The notes under the pieces are model-generated. The model ran no database searches, had not been told where the DNA came from, and saw only the letters and a list, made by a program, of their open reading frames with translations. Shown one piece after another: positions 1-12,374 of a stretch of 64,000 nucleotides of DNA. Made by a program: the position numbers and the translations under genes. The DNA is from Dillenia suffruticosa (lineage: Eukaryota > Streptophyta > Magnoliopsida > Dilleniales > Dilleniaceae), in contig JAVTVX010000009.1 of NCBI GenBank assembly GCA_033439265.1, forward strand, positions 5,917,109 through 5,981,108. Direction: 5' to 3'. The stretch's first letter is position 1. Every line of letters begins with the position of its first letter.

Positions 1-15
1 GGAAAAGAGGGGGGC

Positions 16-39
16 GAGAGAGAGAGAGAGAGAGAGAGA
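16..39. repeat. (GA)n microsatellite
   Basis: An uninterrupted GA tract of about 12 units lies at the left edge of the window, next to a short G run. It is simple-sequence DNA with no gene attached. Confidence 0.9.
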
Positions 40-289
40 TGGTCTTGCAATCAACCCGGACAATCATAATGGCAGCTTCCCCCTGTAAAACCTCATTATA
101 CTCGTGACAAGCCAGACTCTTAACCAAATAGCTTTAAAGATCATACCAACACACCGTTAGAAAATATGGCTTCAACGATGGATTTTATGGATGAAAAAAA
201 ATCTGTCATAAATAGCGACAGGTTAACGAGGAACCGATTACTAGCAGATTAACGACAAATTTTTTCTATCACAAAAAAATCCATCGTTA

Positions 290-445
290 ATAATATTCAA
301 AGATAAAAAAAATTTAAATAAACTATTAGTGACAAATTTTTTCATCGCAAATAATATTCAAAGATAAAAAAAAATTAAAAAAAAAAAAGAAACTATTGGC
401 AACGGATTTTTACGTCGCTAATAATATTCAAAGATAAAAAATTAA
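290..445. repeat. Short tandem-like repeat, three copies
   Basis: The phrase TAATATTCAAAGATAAAAAA occurs three times (about 290, 350 and 420), each followed by A-rich DNA and a copy of the AACGACAAATTTTT / GCGACGGATTTTT sub-terminal motif. It is part of the sub-terminal repeat block of the CACTA-like element. Confidence 0.7.
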
Positions 446-489
446 AAAAAGAACTATCAGCGACGAAAATTTTCTGTCGTTGATAGTTC

Positions 490-690
490 CTTTTTTATTT
501 TATTTTATTTTTTCTTTTCTTTTATTATTTTATAATTCTTTTTTTTTTATTTTTTCTTTTCTTTTATTATTTTATAATTCTTTTTTTTTTATTTTTTCTT
601 TTCTTTTATTATTTTATAATTCTTTTTTTATTTTTTCTTTTTTCTTTTCTTTTATTATTTTAGAATTCTTTTTTATAATTCTTTTCTTTA
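490..690. repeat. T-rich tandem repeat, about 42-bp unit
   Basis: About four copies of a T-rich unit with the core TTCTTTTATTATTTTATAATTC run head to tail and become irregular at the right end. The repeat creates a spurious Phe/Leu/Ser-rich reading frame that is not a gene. Confidence 0.8.
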
Positions 691-933
691 TTCTTTTTTA
701 TTTTTAAATTTTTTATTTAATAATTATTTTTATTTTTATTTTTATTTTATTTTATTTTGTACAAGAATAAAATTATTTTATTTTTAAAAAATTTTTATTA
801 TTTTATTTTAAGAAAAAATTTTATTATTTTATTATTTTATAATAAATTATCATTTTATATTATTTTATTATTATTAAAAATTATGATATAAAGATAATAA
901 ATAAAAAAATGATATGATCAGATAACTACTAAC

Positions 934-990
934 AGTGGTATGGTGATTGTGTTACTTAGGTTATTTTATACGTGCCGGGGTTCGAACCAC
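934..990 (+). other. tRNA-like segment inside CACTA-like element
   Basis: An A-box-like stretch (TGGTATGGTGATTG, from about 936) is followed about 40 bp later by a near-perfect pol III B box (GGGGTTCGAACCAC, 977-990). The part between does not fold obviously as a complete tRNA, so this is a tRNA-derived relic and not a functional tRNA gene. A similar relic sits in the second CACTA-like element at 15721-15780. Confidence 0.5.
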
Positions 991-1689
991 ACTAGAGGCA
1001 CATTGAGGCATATTTCACAAATTAAAGAAAGCAGGCGGACGGGCGGGTGCATGCGTGAGGAAGCGTGTGGGTGGGATCGTAGGTGCGGGCAAGCGGGCAG
1101 CGCAGGACCGAGTTGTGCGCGTCAGGCATGGTCAAGAACCGTGTTTAGGCACATGTCCTTGCTTGAGGGCTCCGGAATTAGTGATGGATATTTTTTGTGA
1201 CGGCAAAAATCCGTCATTGATCAACAACGAATAGTACTTTATCGATAAAAATTAGCGATATAATTTTTAGAATCGGATTTAACGATAAAAAAAATCTATC
1301 ATTAATATCTTTTAACGATGGATTTTTCACCTTGAACGATGGAAATTTTAGTCACCAGCGTTGACGGTGAAAAGGACTACTAGACATATAAACGGTTCAA
1401 AGACCGACGTGGATGCAGTTCGGGCGTTCAGCGTCTCTAGAGCAGTGGCATGATGTTAGAAGTTCCAAAGCAGTAATCCGCAGTTTGGTGAAAAGTGGTT
1501 GAATCAATTGTACATGTAAAAATATATATATTAGTGTAAAAGTGATATCTTTCTTCCCGATTCTCAGAATTTCAGGAAAAAAAACAAATGTAATAACACA
1601 TTATTTAGGCAATATATGTGACGAAATGCTATTTAGGCATTGCATCTCTTATCCAAAGGTGACAGACATACAAATACATAAATAATTTA

Positions 1690-3100
1690 TATGATTAAAA
1701 TACAATATTTAGATTCACGACAATCGTCCTCTCCATATGTAATACCATGCAAGAAAATTTATGATAAAAGAAAATAAATTATTTATTCTTTCTAAAAAAA
1801 ATATTAGTCAAGTCTTTTCTGTTTAATGATCATTTATTCATCTAAGGTTAACATAGAAACATAATAAAACAAATAAAACACTTCTATTAAACAATCTGAC
1901 ATCAATAACTCTTGACCGCTCAATACAACATATTATAGCATATAAATACGATATAAACAAAACTATACATAAATCTCTTCTTGGTCAATAACTATACATT
2001 TAGACATATAGTGTAACTAATACCAAAAAAAAAAAAAAAAAAAAAAACAAGCTTTGTTACATGTTTTAACCAAAACAAAAGGATTGAAAATGAGTAGGGA
2101 TTAAAATCCTTTAGTTCAAAAACTTCTATCTTCCGGTTCCCTCTCAATTCTCTGATCAACTGAAGGATAACAGAATCAATATAAACTAAGCAAAAATAAA
2201 AAATAAAAAATAAACTGAGCAAGTATACAAGAGCTAGTAGCATACATAGCAAATATAGCATGCATAAGAGGATCAATATTATCATATAAAGTACATGAAA
2301 CAATCACAACTTAATATAAAAAAAATGTACAAGGAAATATGCATTATTTTAAAACATTCTCAAGAAAACATTTGCAGATATCACATCTTAAGTGATACAT
2401 TTATAGATTCTCAAGTTTTACCTACAGATTTCACAAAACTTTCAGAGATATTTGTATCAATTTTGCTCCTCAAGTTTCACTTGCAAATTTCACAAAACTT
2501 TCGAAAATATATACACCATGTTCCTCAAATTTTGTGGCTTCGCAAAGTTTTTAGAACAATATACACCAATCATACTTCTCAATTTTTACCCACAAGTTTC
2601 ACAAAATTTTTGGAGGTAATTTTTATGATCGCATTTTTTCTTTATAATTCTTTGTGATTTTCAAAATATTACAACCAATAAAACCATAATTTATCACAAG
2701 TTTACACAAAAGTTGTAATCAAATATCACAGTTATGTATATCATATTGTTTAGCAACTCATTATATACTAAAAAACTATTTTAACAAATTTGCAGCATAA
2801 GCGATTTTAATAAAAGTATCATAACCTGAACTATAATTTTCATATAAAAGTGATTACAACTATTGCTTGAAAATAACATATAAGATTATAACTTTTATAT
2901 TTATAATTAGACTCAGTTTCAATCAAACAGAAATATCCAAGTCAATCAATATTACATCCCAAAATTCACAATATAGCATGAATAGTTTTAAAAAATTTAA
3001 CATAACTCTTTTATATATATCGGATTAAGGTGATTCCATTGCTTATATAAAAATAAGAGATAAAACTATAATGTTTATGTTCAGAGTTCATTTACCCTAA
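1690..3100 (+). repeat. 1.4-kb dispersed repeat, copy 1
   Basis: This AT-rich, non-coding block is collinear with 39855-41190. Matching landmarks in order are: a CGACAATCGTCCTCTCC-type start, a poly(A) tract followed by ACAAGC and ACATGTTTTAAC, the stretch AATCCTTTAGTTCAAAAA, the TCAAGTTTCAC / TTCACAAAACTTTC module, and a CGGATTAAGGTGATTCC motif. No protein is encoded. It could be a solo LTR or another non-coding part of an unidentified transposon. Confidence 0.65.
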
Positions 3101-4788
3101 ATACTCAATTGATTTAATTGCATGCTTATATGGAATTATATTAATGTTAACATAATTTGAAATAAAGAATAATATAGAGAAAGTAATTTGGGATTAATTT
3201 GTAATTTCAAAAACTACTAAATCCTAATAAATAATTAATTTTTTCTCTTTCTTTACCTCTATTAATCGAGTCCAATCAATTTGTAGTTAATTAGTGAGAA
3301 CATGATCCATTAAACTCTCTCTCTTCCTTTTTGGCTTATTAGGTTGATTGTTTTCTCTTGTCTTCGTTGACTGTTCAAATCTGTCTCTCTCTCTTTCTTT
3401 TTTTAATAAATAGAAATGAGGAATTAACTTTTAAAAGAAGTCATAGGCGAATACAACTTATGAACTCAAGGGAGACCGATGGACCTGACATGATAAGAGC
3501 ATCTACACAGTATTTTCCTCCCTTGGGAAAAATAACACATGATGAACCAGAGTTTGACGCATTAATTGTTGGCATTCCCGAAAGATGTTGCATTAGTTGT
3601 TGGTATTCCCAGAGGATACTGAAATAGAGATGAGAGGGAGTCAACTCAGAAAACAATCACCACAAGTTCAATGGAGTCAATCTCAAGGATAATCAAGGAG
3701 AATTTGCTCCAAAACAAGAGACAAAACTCCTCATGGATACCACTCAGCTATGCAATAAAGGTGTCTATTGCCCCTAAATTCATCGTGAACCCGTGAACCC
3801 ATGAACCCACAAACCATGCTCGTCTTAAAAAAAGGCCTCCAGAACCTCGAGAAGAAAGACCCGATGACCCAGCTTGTCTCTATTAGCTCTTGATAGTGAT
3901 TAGTCAATCAATTTCATTAAGGGAAAGAAAGAGAAAAGGAGAGAGAGATTATCGATTAATGGAAATTAGAGAAACAGAATAGACAAGAAACAAAATCGTT
4001 TGCTCATTTCTCATGCAAAATGACCACGTTGCACTCCATTTGGGAGTGTGGAGACTTTTTTTTTTTTGGGGGGGGGGGTAATATTTTCCTAATTTTACTC
4101 TCTTCACTTCTTTTTTTTTTTTTTTCCTTATATTGCTAAATGAAATTATAAAATTATACATATACACAAACTACTTACATTGTTCAGAGAAACCAAATAT
4201 AAGAAAATCATAGTTACACTTACAAACACGATCCACAAAATAATTTCCCATTTCTTTTCTCCTCTCCTAATGCTTATCATATTCTAAAGCAAAAAAAATA
4301 ATATATAAAAATTTTTAAATGAATTTTAAATAACTTCTACTTATAGAAAAAAAATTTAACTTTTACTTATAATATTTATATATTTTTATAAAAAAATAGT
4401 TCATTTTAATTAAAAAATATATACTACATTTAAAATAACACCCAAAGATAACGCAAATTAAAGTGATTTGAGATCTTTTAAAGTACTCATTGAAAATATC
4501 TGACTTCAATACCAATAAAAATTCTTTAATCATTTTTATATCGATCGATATTCAAAATTATATTTTGATTAATTCGATTCGAAATTTATAATGGTCTATT
4601 TAAGGATGCTATCCTCTCAAAACACCATGCACAAATCATGAGTCAAGATTTTGATCAAGGGAAATAGCGTGATATCATATCAAATCAATAGAAAAATTCT
4701 TTAATTATTGTTTTGTAAAAACTGCAATTCATAATAATAATAATTTTCTTACATGTCATGACGTGAGAAACCAAACATGTCATTTTAA
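3101..4788. other. Gene-free AT-rich intergenic DNA
   Basis: No recognisable gene. It contains homopolymer runs (T then G at 4055-4078, T at 4111-4125) and fragments of a dispersed SINE-like repeat around 4540-4600. Short reading frames here lack codon bias or any recognisable motif. Confidence 0.6.
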
Positions 4789-5238
4789 GTGCCCGTTTGA
4801 TCGGGTTTTTTTTATTTTATCTTCTCTTTTTAAGGAGAAATAAAAATTAATTACTTTAAAAAAATTAAAAATTGTTTGGTTTTTTTATTTTGAAATAAAG
4901 TAGTTAATTTTTTTTTAATTTTTTACTCTTGAAGTAAATTTAAAAGTTAAAAAATAATAAATATATTTAAAATTTTGAATCATGTAAACGAGGATATTAA
5001 TAAATTAAAAATAATTATGTGAAGATATAAATAAAAAAAATATAAATTTTAAAAAAAAATTAGAGTATTAAAATAAAGAAAAGTTAAATCTCCTCCCAAT
5101 AGCTTTTGCTTAAAAATTATTTTTAAAATTAAAAAAAAAACAAACTCACTTTTAAAAGTTTTTAAAAAATCTTATTTAACAAAGTTTCTCCTTATAAAAC
5201 AAAGAAAAATAGAAAAAAAAATCCCGGTAAACGAGCAC
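4789..5238. mobile_element. Tourist-like MITE in the GEK1 promoter
   Basis: The left terminus GTGCCCGTTTGATCGGG is matched in inverse orientation by CCCGGTAAACGAGCAC at the right end. The element is flanked on both sides by TAA (4786-4788 and 5239-5241), as expected for the TWA duplications of PIF/Harbinger elements. The interior is AT-rich and non-coding. A related copy lies at 46365-46733. It ends 127 bp before the GEK1 start codon, so it forms most of the proximal promoter. Confidence 0.75.
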
Positions 5239-5364
5239 TAAATCTCGCCACCCGTCGATTTGTTTGAGGGAGAGATTGAGGGGCGCCGCACATTCCTCGT
5301 CCAGAGTCCAGAAAGGGCGGCAGAGTTGCCCTTACAGAGAGAGAGAGCGCGAGGGAGGGAAAAG

Positions 5365-8300
5365 ATGGTGACATTAGTGGTGGCGACAACAATTGATCCC
5401 GCGTCAATTGGTCCTGCCTCCGCCCTCCTGGCCATGCCTGGTTGGCGCCCTGGTCCTTCTCTCCAGGTCTCCTCTCTCTCTCTCTCTCTCTCTCTCCCTG
5501 ATGTACTCAGTTCTACAAAAAAAAAAAAAATGTTGAAAACTAATCAGTCCCAATTGAATTCCAATAGTTTCGCAAAACTGCAAAAATTGATTTGGTTTCT
5601 GACTACGTTAATTTTAAAATGCTCAATTCCATTCTTATCAGATAAGAAAAGTCATTCATGTAGAAATATTGAAACTTGAAACCTGCGTCCAAGTCCGCAT
5701 AACGTCTCCCTAAACAAGGTCTAAGTTCAATTCTCAAAATTTTTATTAGGGGGGTTTCTAGTTTTTATCCTTCACACAGTATTTGCCCGTTGTGCGCGGT
5801 TTTAGCACCACTGTTTGCCGGTACTCAACTGAAAAATAAATAAATAAAACCCTTGATTTGAAATTTGGGATATGACCCATTTTTATTAAAATTATTAATT
5901 TTGTGCAATTGATTCAGTGTCCAAAGAGTTTTGGGCGTCCAACATTAAGTCTGAGAAAAAAACATAGTTGTGCAACTTCTGCATGAATGTTAGAAATGCT
6001 CTTTAGGTACTCATTTTCTAGGACATTCAAACAAAATCTTAAAAACTTAAGCTAATTATAAAGGGCTAAGCATGTAACTTGGTGTACTTGGTGTATCAAA
6101 TCAGGTTATCAAGAAGTGTTACACTTTATTTTTTGAATATGTAGTAGATCTCATAAATGGGAGATCTATGTGATGATGGGATTATTATGTTTGTGCCTGC
6201 AAGTAAGTCTATTCTCTTGTTTTGTTAAGCTCAGCCCTGAGCATGGGGATCCCATCCTCTTAGTACTTGATGTGGTGTGTGTGTCTTCATGCTTGTAAAT
6301 ATATGTTACATTGCCTTGGTCATTTTTGTTGATTTGGTGTATTTGGATAGTGTTTCAAAGACCATCCTTTCATATTTTTGGCCTTGAATAGTGAGTTTTC
6401 CTCCTCTCTTTGCCCTGGACATGGGGTATAGATCCAAGCCATGTATGTTCTATGTCCTTTCTCTTTGTATGTGTTTATGTGTGTATGTGTGGTTATTTTT
6501 TGTTTTGAGGGTGGTTTCATTTCTAACTTTTCTGCTATTGCTACAATAAGTATTATTTGATATACACCTGTTAAATTCTGGGAATGAACTTTCTGAACTG
6601 AGATTAGTGATGTAGTTGCTGTTATTTGGATACTCCTCATTTATGAGGATAAAGGATTTCAATTTAATCAACTAGTTTTCCTTTCGATTAGTATACAAAT
6701 TTGGATGCAACAACTTAGTTCCATGGGATGGCCAAACGGACCTGAAATTTTTTTCACTCAGCTTTATTTGGGGGCATGGCATTTTTGTCAGCGTTGTGGG
6801 TCACAACAATAGAGATTGACTTGATATTGTTCTTATTTTAAGGTTTTGTTTATGCTCAGGATATACCAAGTTTTGCAAACAAGGAAGTCAGGTTAGTAAG
6901 ACACAATAAAAGCATTGTTAGAGAGGACCATTTGGACAAGTGTTGGGAAGAGGCAACTGGAGAGACTGTTGATGAGGTCATATTTCTCAGCAAGCATGCA
7001 TCTGCTTCCAGCCGTCCAGCTCTCACCATTCACCCTATTGGTATGGATTTTGGCAGCTTGCTTATTAATTAGCTCTCCTACTAATTTTTAATTTGTTGCT
7101 TCTCTCTTCTTGTGTTTCATGTGGAAATTTGTTCTTTGCCAAATAAATTTAGGTGTGCCTCATCTAAACAAAGATGAAGTTCCACCTGCAGGTGGAAAGC
7201 CTGGGTGGGTAGCACCTCCAAATCCCCGGATGGGACCATGGTTGATATTATTGAAGGGCATTGCAGAATCACACAATCTAATCCCTGAATTTGAGGTAGA
7301 GTATAAATCTGTGTACAACAATATTTTTAATTTCAATTTCCTTCTACCAAGAGGCATTGCTTCACATTTTTGGTATTTTTCATAATTCAGTTTCGTCCAT
7401 GAATTGGTTGAATTTCCTGATAACCATACTTGTGATAGTTTTAAAACCTTTTCATGATATAAACATGATGATGTAATATAATATCAAGGTAATGGCAATA
7501 CAACAACAACAACAAAAAAACTAGGTCTTAATCCTAAATTTTGGAGGTCGGCCATTTGAAAGACCAAAATAGAAGAGAGAAGAGAGAAATGAATAAATAA
7601 ATAACATAACATAACATAAAATTAAAATTTGAAAGCATAAATAAAGAAAATAAAACTAAAAAATAAAATAATGAAAAGAAAGAAGTAAAAATAAACTATT
7701 CATAAAAACTTAAGGTTATTGTCGTCTTCGTTGTCATTATCATTGTCAAGGTAATGACAATATTAAAACATATATGTTGTTTGAGTGTTGGAAGAGAAAA
7801 TTGGTTGTTTTCTAGATGTTTAATCTTAAACATAGTTCCACAATTTGAAATACTTGCATAGCTTAGTCGATCATGTTATTGTGACAACCAACTCAACTTA
7901 GCCTTGCATCCCAAACTATTTGAGATTAGCTATGTAGATCCATTTTCTCGATTCAACTTTGTTTAAAATGGTTCTGGTGATTTGATTATGTATCCATATC
8001 ATGACTTACAACCCCTTCCAGAGTTTTCTTATGCCTCTTCTTGGATTTGTTTTCTATCACTTCTTTTTCTTTATGTGGCATAAAGCAAAAGGAAAACTCT
8101 TGTTCACTACTATTACTATGTCACTCTTGCCACCTCAAGAAGCTTTTCTCCATGTCATTTCCGTGTTGCTGAAGTAAATGGGTCATGCTGAATTAAATAC
8201 CACTGGTTCCCTCATCCTTTGTTGCTGGTGCCTCACATATGCCATCTCAAACTTCCCAGACAATTGAAGGATACTATATTAGTTTGCATTTCCCTTCTTG

Positions 8301-11300
8301 ATTTATATTGAAGTGATGTATGTTCTTCCACGCTAGTTTAGGACCTCAATCTCAACCTTACCACATTATTGTGCAGAGAAGTGCATTAAAGTTCTTGTTA
8401 AATGTGTTGCTGTTAAATAAGTTGAGATATTGTTGCTTCACCGTGAACATTTTTCCATGTTTGTAGATTACATTGGAGGCTACTCATCATGGACCTGAAA
8501 TTAATTCACCAGCTATGTTCGTAGAAATTGGTAATCTTCTTACAGTGCCTTCATTCACTTTTAATGAATTTATTTCCTTTTCAATTTTACCATGGATATT
8601 CCCCTACTTATCTCATCTCATCTCTTTCTCACTTATTATTTCTAGAGGCAATATATAACACAACATTTGGGTTAAACCTTTTATTAGAGATCAAATTACT
8701 TGTTATTTGCTATGTGTCTTCGGCATTTTTAGTACAGCCTCATCTATAATGTGCTCTTGGTTGCTAACTCAATTTTTCAACATTTGCTTTCTAAATAAAT
8801 GGTTCTAGAAATGGGAATTTACGATGATTGTTTGCATAAGTGCCAATGGTTGCTTGCTTGAGATGGGGACAAGACTCGAACCCTACTGTGGTTGCCTTGA
8901 CACTTTATTTTTTTATTTTTATTTTTTGTATTTATTTTGGAGGGGGGACATGTCCTTGAGTTGTTTCAATGGTTCTTTGAACCCTACTGTCCATTGCATG
9001 GACATTTGGTTCAGCATGTCACACTGCCAATGCTACTAGTAGTAGTGTTTGGTGTTCTTAAACACAAAAGCGGAGATCATTATCTGCCTAGAATTTTATT
9101 TTTGCTCCTCCCTGTCTTCCAGAACTAGATAAAAGCATAAAAAGTTATACTTTGTTCACATGCTTCAATCTGTCGTGGGCTTACAAATTTCCTTCTCTCT
9201 CTCTCTCTCTGTGGATTGCACGATCTCAATCCCCAAATTTTTTGCTGGTCCTTCAACAACTCCATTATTAGGGCCTGAGGGATTAGCCTCTTAAATTCAC
9301 TTTCATCAATAAGACACAGCATCCTTATCACCCCAACCCACCATTTTGTATGCATTGTCAGTTCTGCATCACGTATGCCCCACTCCAATCACTCGACAAA
9401 CAATCTTTGGGGCTTGGTAAAATGGCAATATTTTTTTCGTAGTCAAGAGCTTGGCAGCCATCATTGTTCATCTTGTCTCCATCATACTAAATGTTATTTG
9501 ATCTCTTTTCCATTAGATCTAGTGTTTGATGTAAAGGTACATGCATGATCTTTTCTCTATTGATCTCTTTTCATACATCTTTAACTATAATTTCTAGGTC
9601 ACAGTCTTTGATATAAAGGTAATTGCATGTCCTTGTTTGTTTTGTAGGTTGTTGTTGTTGTTGTTGTTTTAATTTTTTCTTTCTTTTTTAAGACTTACTC
9701 CAAATCAAAAAAAAAAATGTCTCAGAGATTTACATGGGTAGAGGAAGAGGTATTTGTATGATCCTCATTAGTTTCAACAATTTTCTTTAGGTAGTACAGA
9801 GGAGTACTGGAAGAGGCAGGATGCTGCACAGGCTATTGCTTTAGTTCGGTATCTACTCATGAGAGTGGAAAGGACATTATTTATTTATTTATTCCCTTAC
9901 TGCTTCTATAACTCTCCTGTTCAGTTTTGCTAGAATGACAACATCTAAGGCGTCAATTAAATGAGCACTGTTTTGCTTCCTCTTCCATCTTTAACACTAA
10001 ATGTTTTCATGCAAAACGCTAAGACAGGGATAATAATCCAAACACTATATAGGGCCATCATTTCCTTTTCTGATTGTAGACCATGTTTCATCCATGCGGA
10101 AGTCTACTGATAGAATTTTTCGAATCACTATTTTTGACAATTTTTTATTTGTTTCTTTGGTGATTGAAGTTGGTCTGGAGAGGACTTGGACTCAGTGGAG
10201 ATGCTGAAGTGGGAAACTGGAGCAGGTGTTGTGAAAATAATTAAGGGAATTTGAATTTTCATGTATCAGCATCTTTTCTGATTCTACTTTTCTTTTCTTT
10301 TTTCTTTTTGGATTTCTAGGGACAAAAGCGGACATAAAATTCTTCTCGGCTTAGGTGGGGGGCATTATGTACCCAGGCATATGGATATTGTTCTGTAAGT
10401 TGAATATATTACTTGCTCTCGTTGCTGTGCTTTTTTTACAAGTTATTTTTCGTTTGCACATGATTCATGTAATTTATTAACTGAAAATAACTCCTGTAAT
10501 TGGGGAGTTTTAGGACTCCATGGTAAGGGCTGGTTTAGGAAATGACATTACTAAACGCTTGTATTACAGTTGACTATGGTGCCCCTTACGCCAAATTTTC
10601 TCACTGTGTTTCTATAGCTGGCAAAAACAAAAGATGTGTCCTTTGATATGGGTAATCTAGTTGCTGTTCATGTCGTTGTGCAACTATAATTTAAAATTTA
10701 GTTGGATTAAAGGTTTATTTGTTTTGCTAACACGGAGATCCTGTTTTGAAACAACTAAATAACTCAGAAAAGAAAAATAAAGTCTCAAGATGTACTTGGA
10801 GATTTACTTTAGATCTAATGAACAAATGTGAGCACTTTTCAGGGTAATAGGAAGGGTAATCCTGCAATGTCAAGGGTAAGGCCATTTAGGATGTGTGCAT
10901 ACTGAGGTCACATTTGGCATGCAGGATAGGATACGATGTTGATTGGATTACTGGGAATAGAATTGGATTAATTGGATATGATAAGTATTAATGCTATAAC
11001 TGGCTTCAGATAGGATAAGTATTAATACTATGCTTGTATGTGTGCTTACATACAAGTGTATATGTAGATAATAAATAAGGTTATCCGATCCAACCCAATT
11101 CCATGGGTATAGGGGAAATTATCTTATCTAATTGAGGTGTACAAAAGGGTTGTACCTTGGATAAATTAGCTGTTTCATTAAAATCAATCCTTACCGCATC
11201 AAACATAAGATTGGACTAATTTTAATTCAATCCTCCCCTTTTCCCATGCAACAAATGCAACTTAAGGGTTCCAAGAGGCCTCTAGGTTCTTTCCGCCTTG

Positions 11301-12332
11301 TGTGATGAGCTGGCCAGTGTATGAGAGAGTGATGCTTGTGTTTTTTTCCTGCATTGGCACGACCTCCAACTTCCACTTTTTCACGTCAAATTATACACAA
11401 ACATAAAGCTCTTCTGCTGTAAAATTTACACCACAAATTGAGTATTATATCAACAAAATAGGACATTTATTTTCCTAATGGCCTCAAGATTTGAACTACT
11501 AACAGTTGTATGGAATTTCTTAAGTCGCACAAACATGGTTTCCTCACCTAGAACACCAAATTGGAACAGCCCTGCGGCAAAATAATGATTGTTTTTGTTA
11601 TAGTTGTATCAATCATAGAATGTCATCGCCTTCACAAACTTGCTTTGATGGTTAGTTCTGTAGCAACTCTCACATAGGAGTATTTATCATGTCAGCAAAA
11701 TTTGACCTATTCAAAAGTTTTAAAAACAGCCAATTTTTTAAGTCCCTGAAATTAAATTTAATGTGCATGATATTTCTGGGGGGCTTTCTTTACCTAATTA
11801 TTGTGCTTTATATGTGATAGAAAGAATTTTAAGAATGTAAATTTGCATCTACATCCAGGAAAGATGGTGTTTGGGTAGGCCACTTACTCTGTGGTTATTC
11901 CTTGCCAATGGAAGCTCCTGGCCCATCAAAAGCACAAGCAAATGAAGATTATATTGGCGGCACTTGGAGAGAAGCAATTCAAGTTGCATATAGAACAACC
12001 CAATCAGCTTTTCCGGGTGGTGAAGTATTGGTACATCTTGATCGAAAGTAAGCTTCCTTTTCCCCCAAAATCTAACAAGTTAAGGCCCTTAAAATTAAGG
12101 ATTGCAAGTACCACCACAGGGAAAAGCATCTAGTAGATTTCTGTACGCACTAAGCAATGAAGAAAAAGAAACAAAAAACTGCTTTACATAGGATTTATTT
12201 ACATGTCAGAATTTAGTGTATTGCAACTACCCAGGTTCTGTTCGACCTTTACCTTGTAATATCGGCATGCTTCCCGCAACCCTGTTGTTTTAAAACCTAT
12301 GAACACAGTTGTCAAATTGGGTATTGCACCAC

Positions 12333-12374
<42 letters not shown>

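Larger units (their letters stand above)
152..1360. mobile_element. CACTA-like non-autonomous DNA transposon (degenerate)
   Basis: The left end (CACCGTTAGAAAATATGGCT) resembles the plant CACTA terminus CACTACAAGAAAA. Sub-terminal repeats of the type AACGATGGATTTTT / CGTCGCTAAT occur in both orientations at 160-480 and 1195-1350. The interior is AT-rich with a T-rich tandem block and a tRNA-like segment. No transposase reading frame is present, so it would depend on an autonomous partner. The right end is poorly preserved (about 1350-1362) and I could not confirm a target-site duplication. The same architecture recurs at 15494-16299. Confidence 0.5.

Noticed and set aside
480-707. 75-codon Phe/Leu-rich frame
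   Set aside because: It is produced by the 42-bp T-rich tandem repeat. There is no coding signature.
935-990. Functional tRNA gene
   Set aside because: Pol III boxes are present, but no acceptor-stem pairing or full cloverleaf could be drawn. It is treated as a tRNA-derived relic.
2295-2657. 120-codon frame on the plus strand
   Set aside because: It lies inside the 1.4-kb dispersed repeat, and the matching region at 40 kb does not keep it open. It is very AT-rich.
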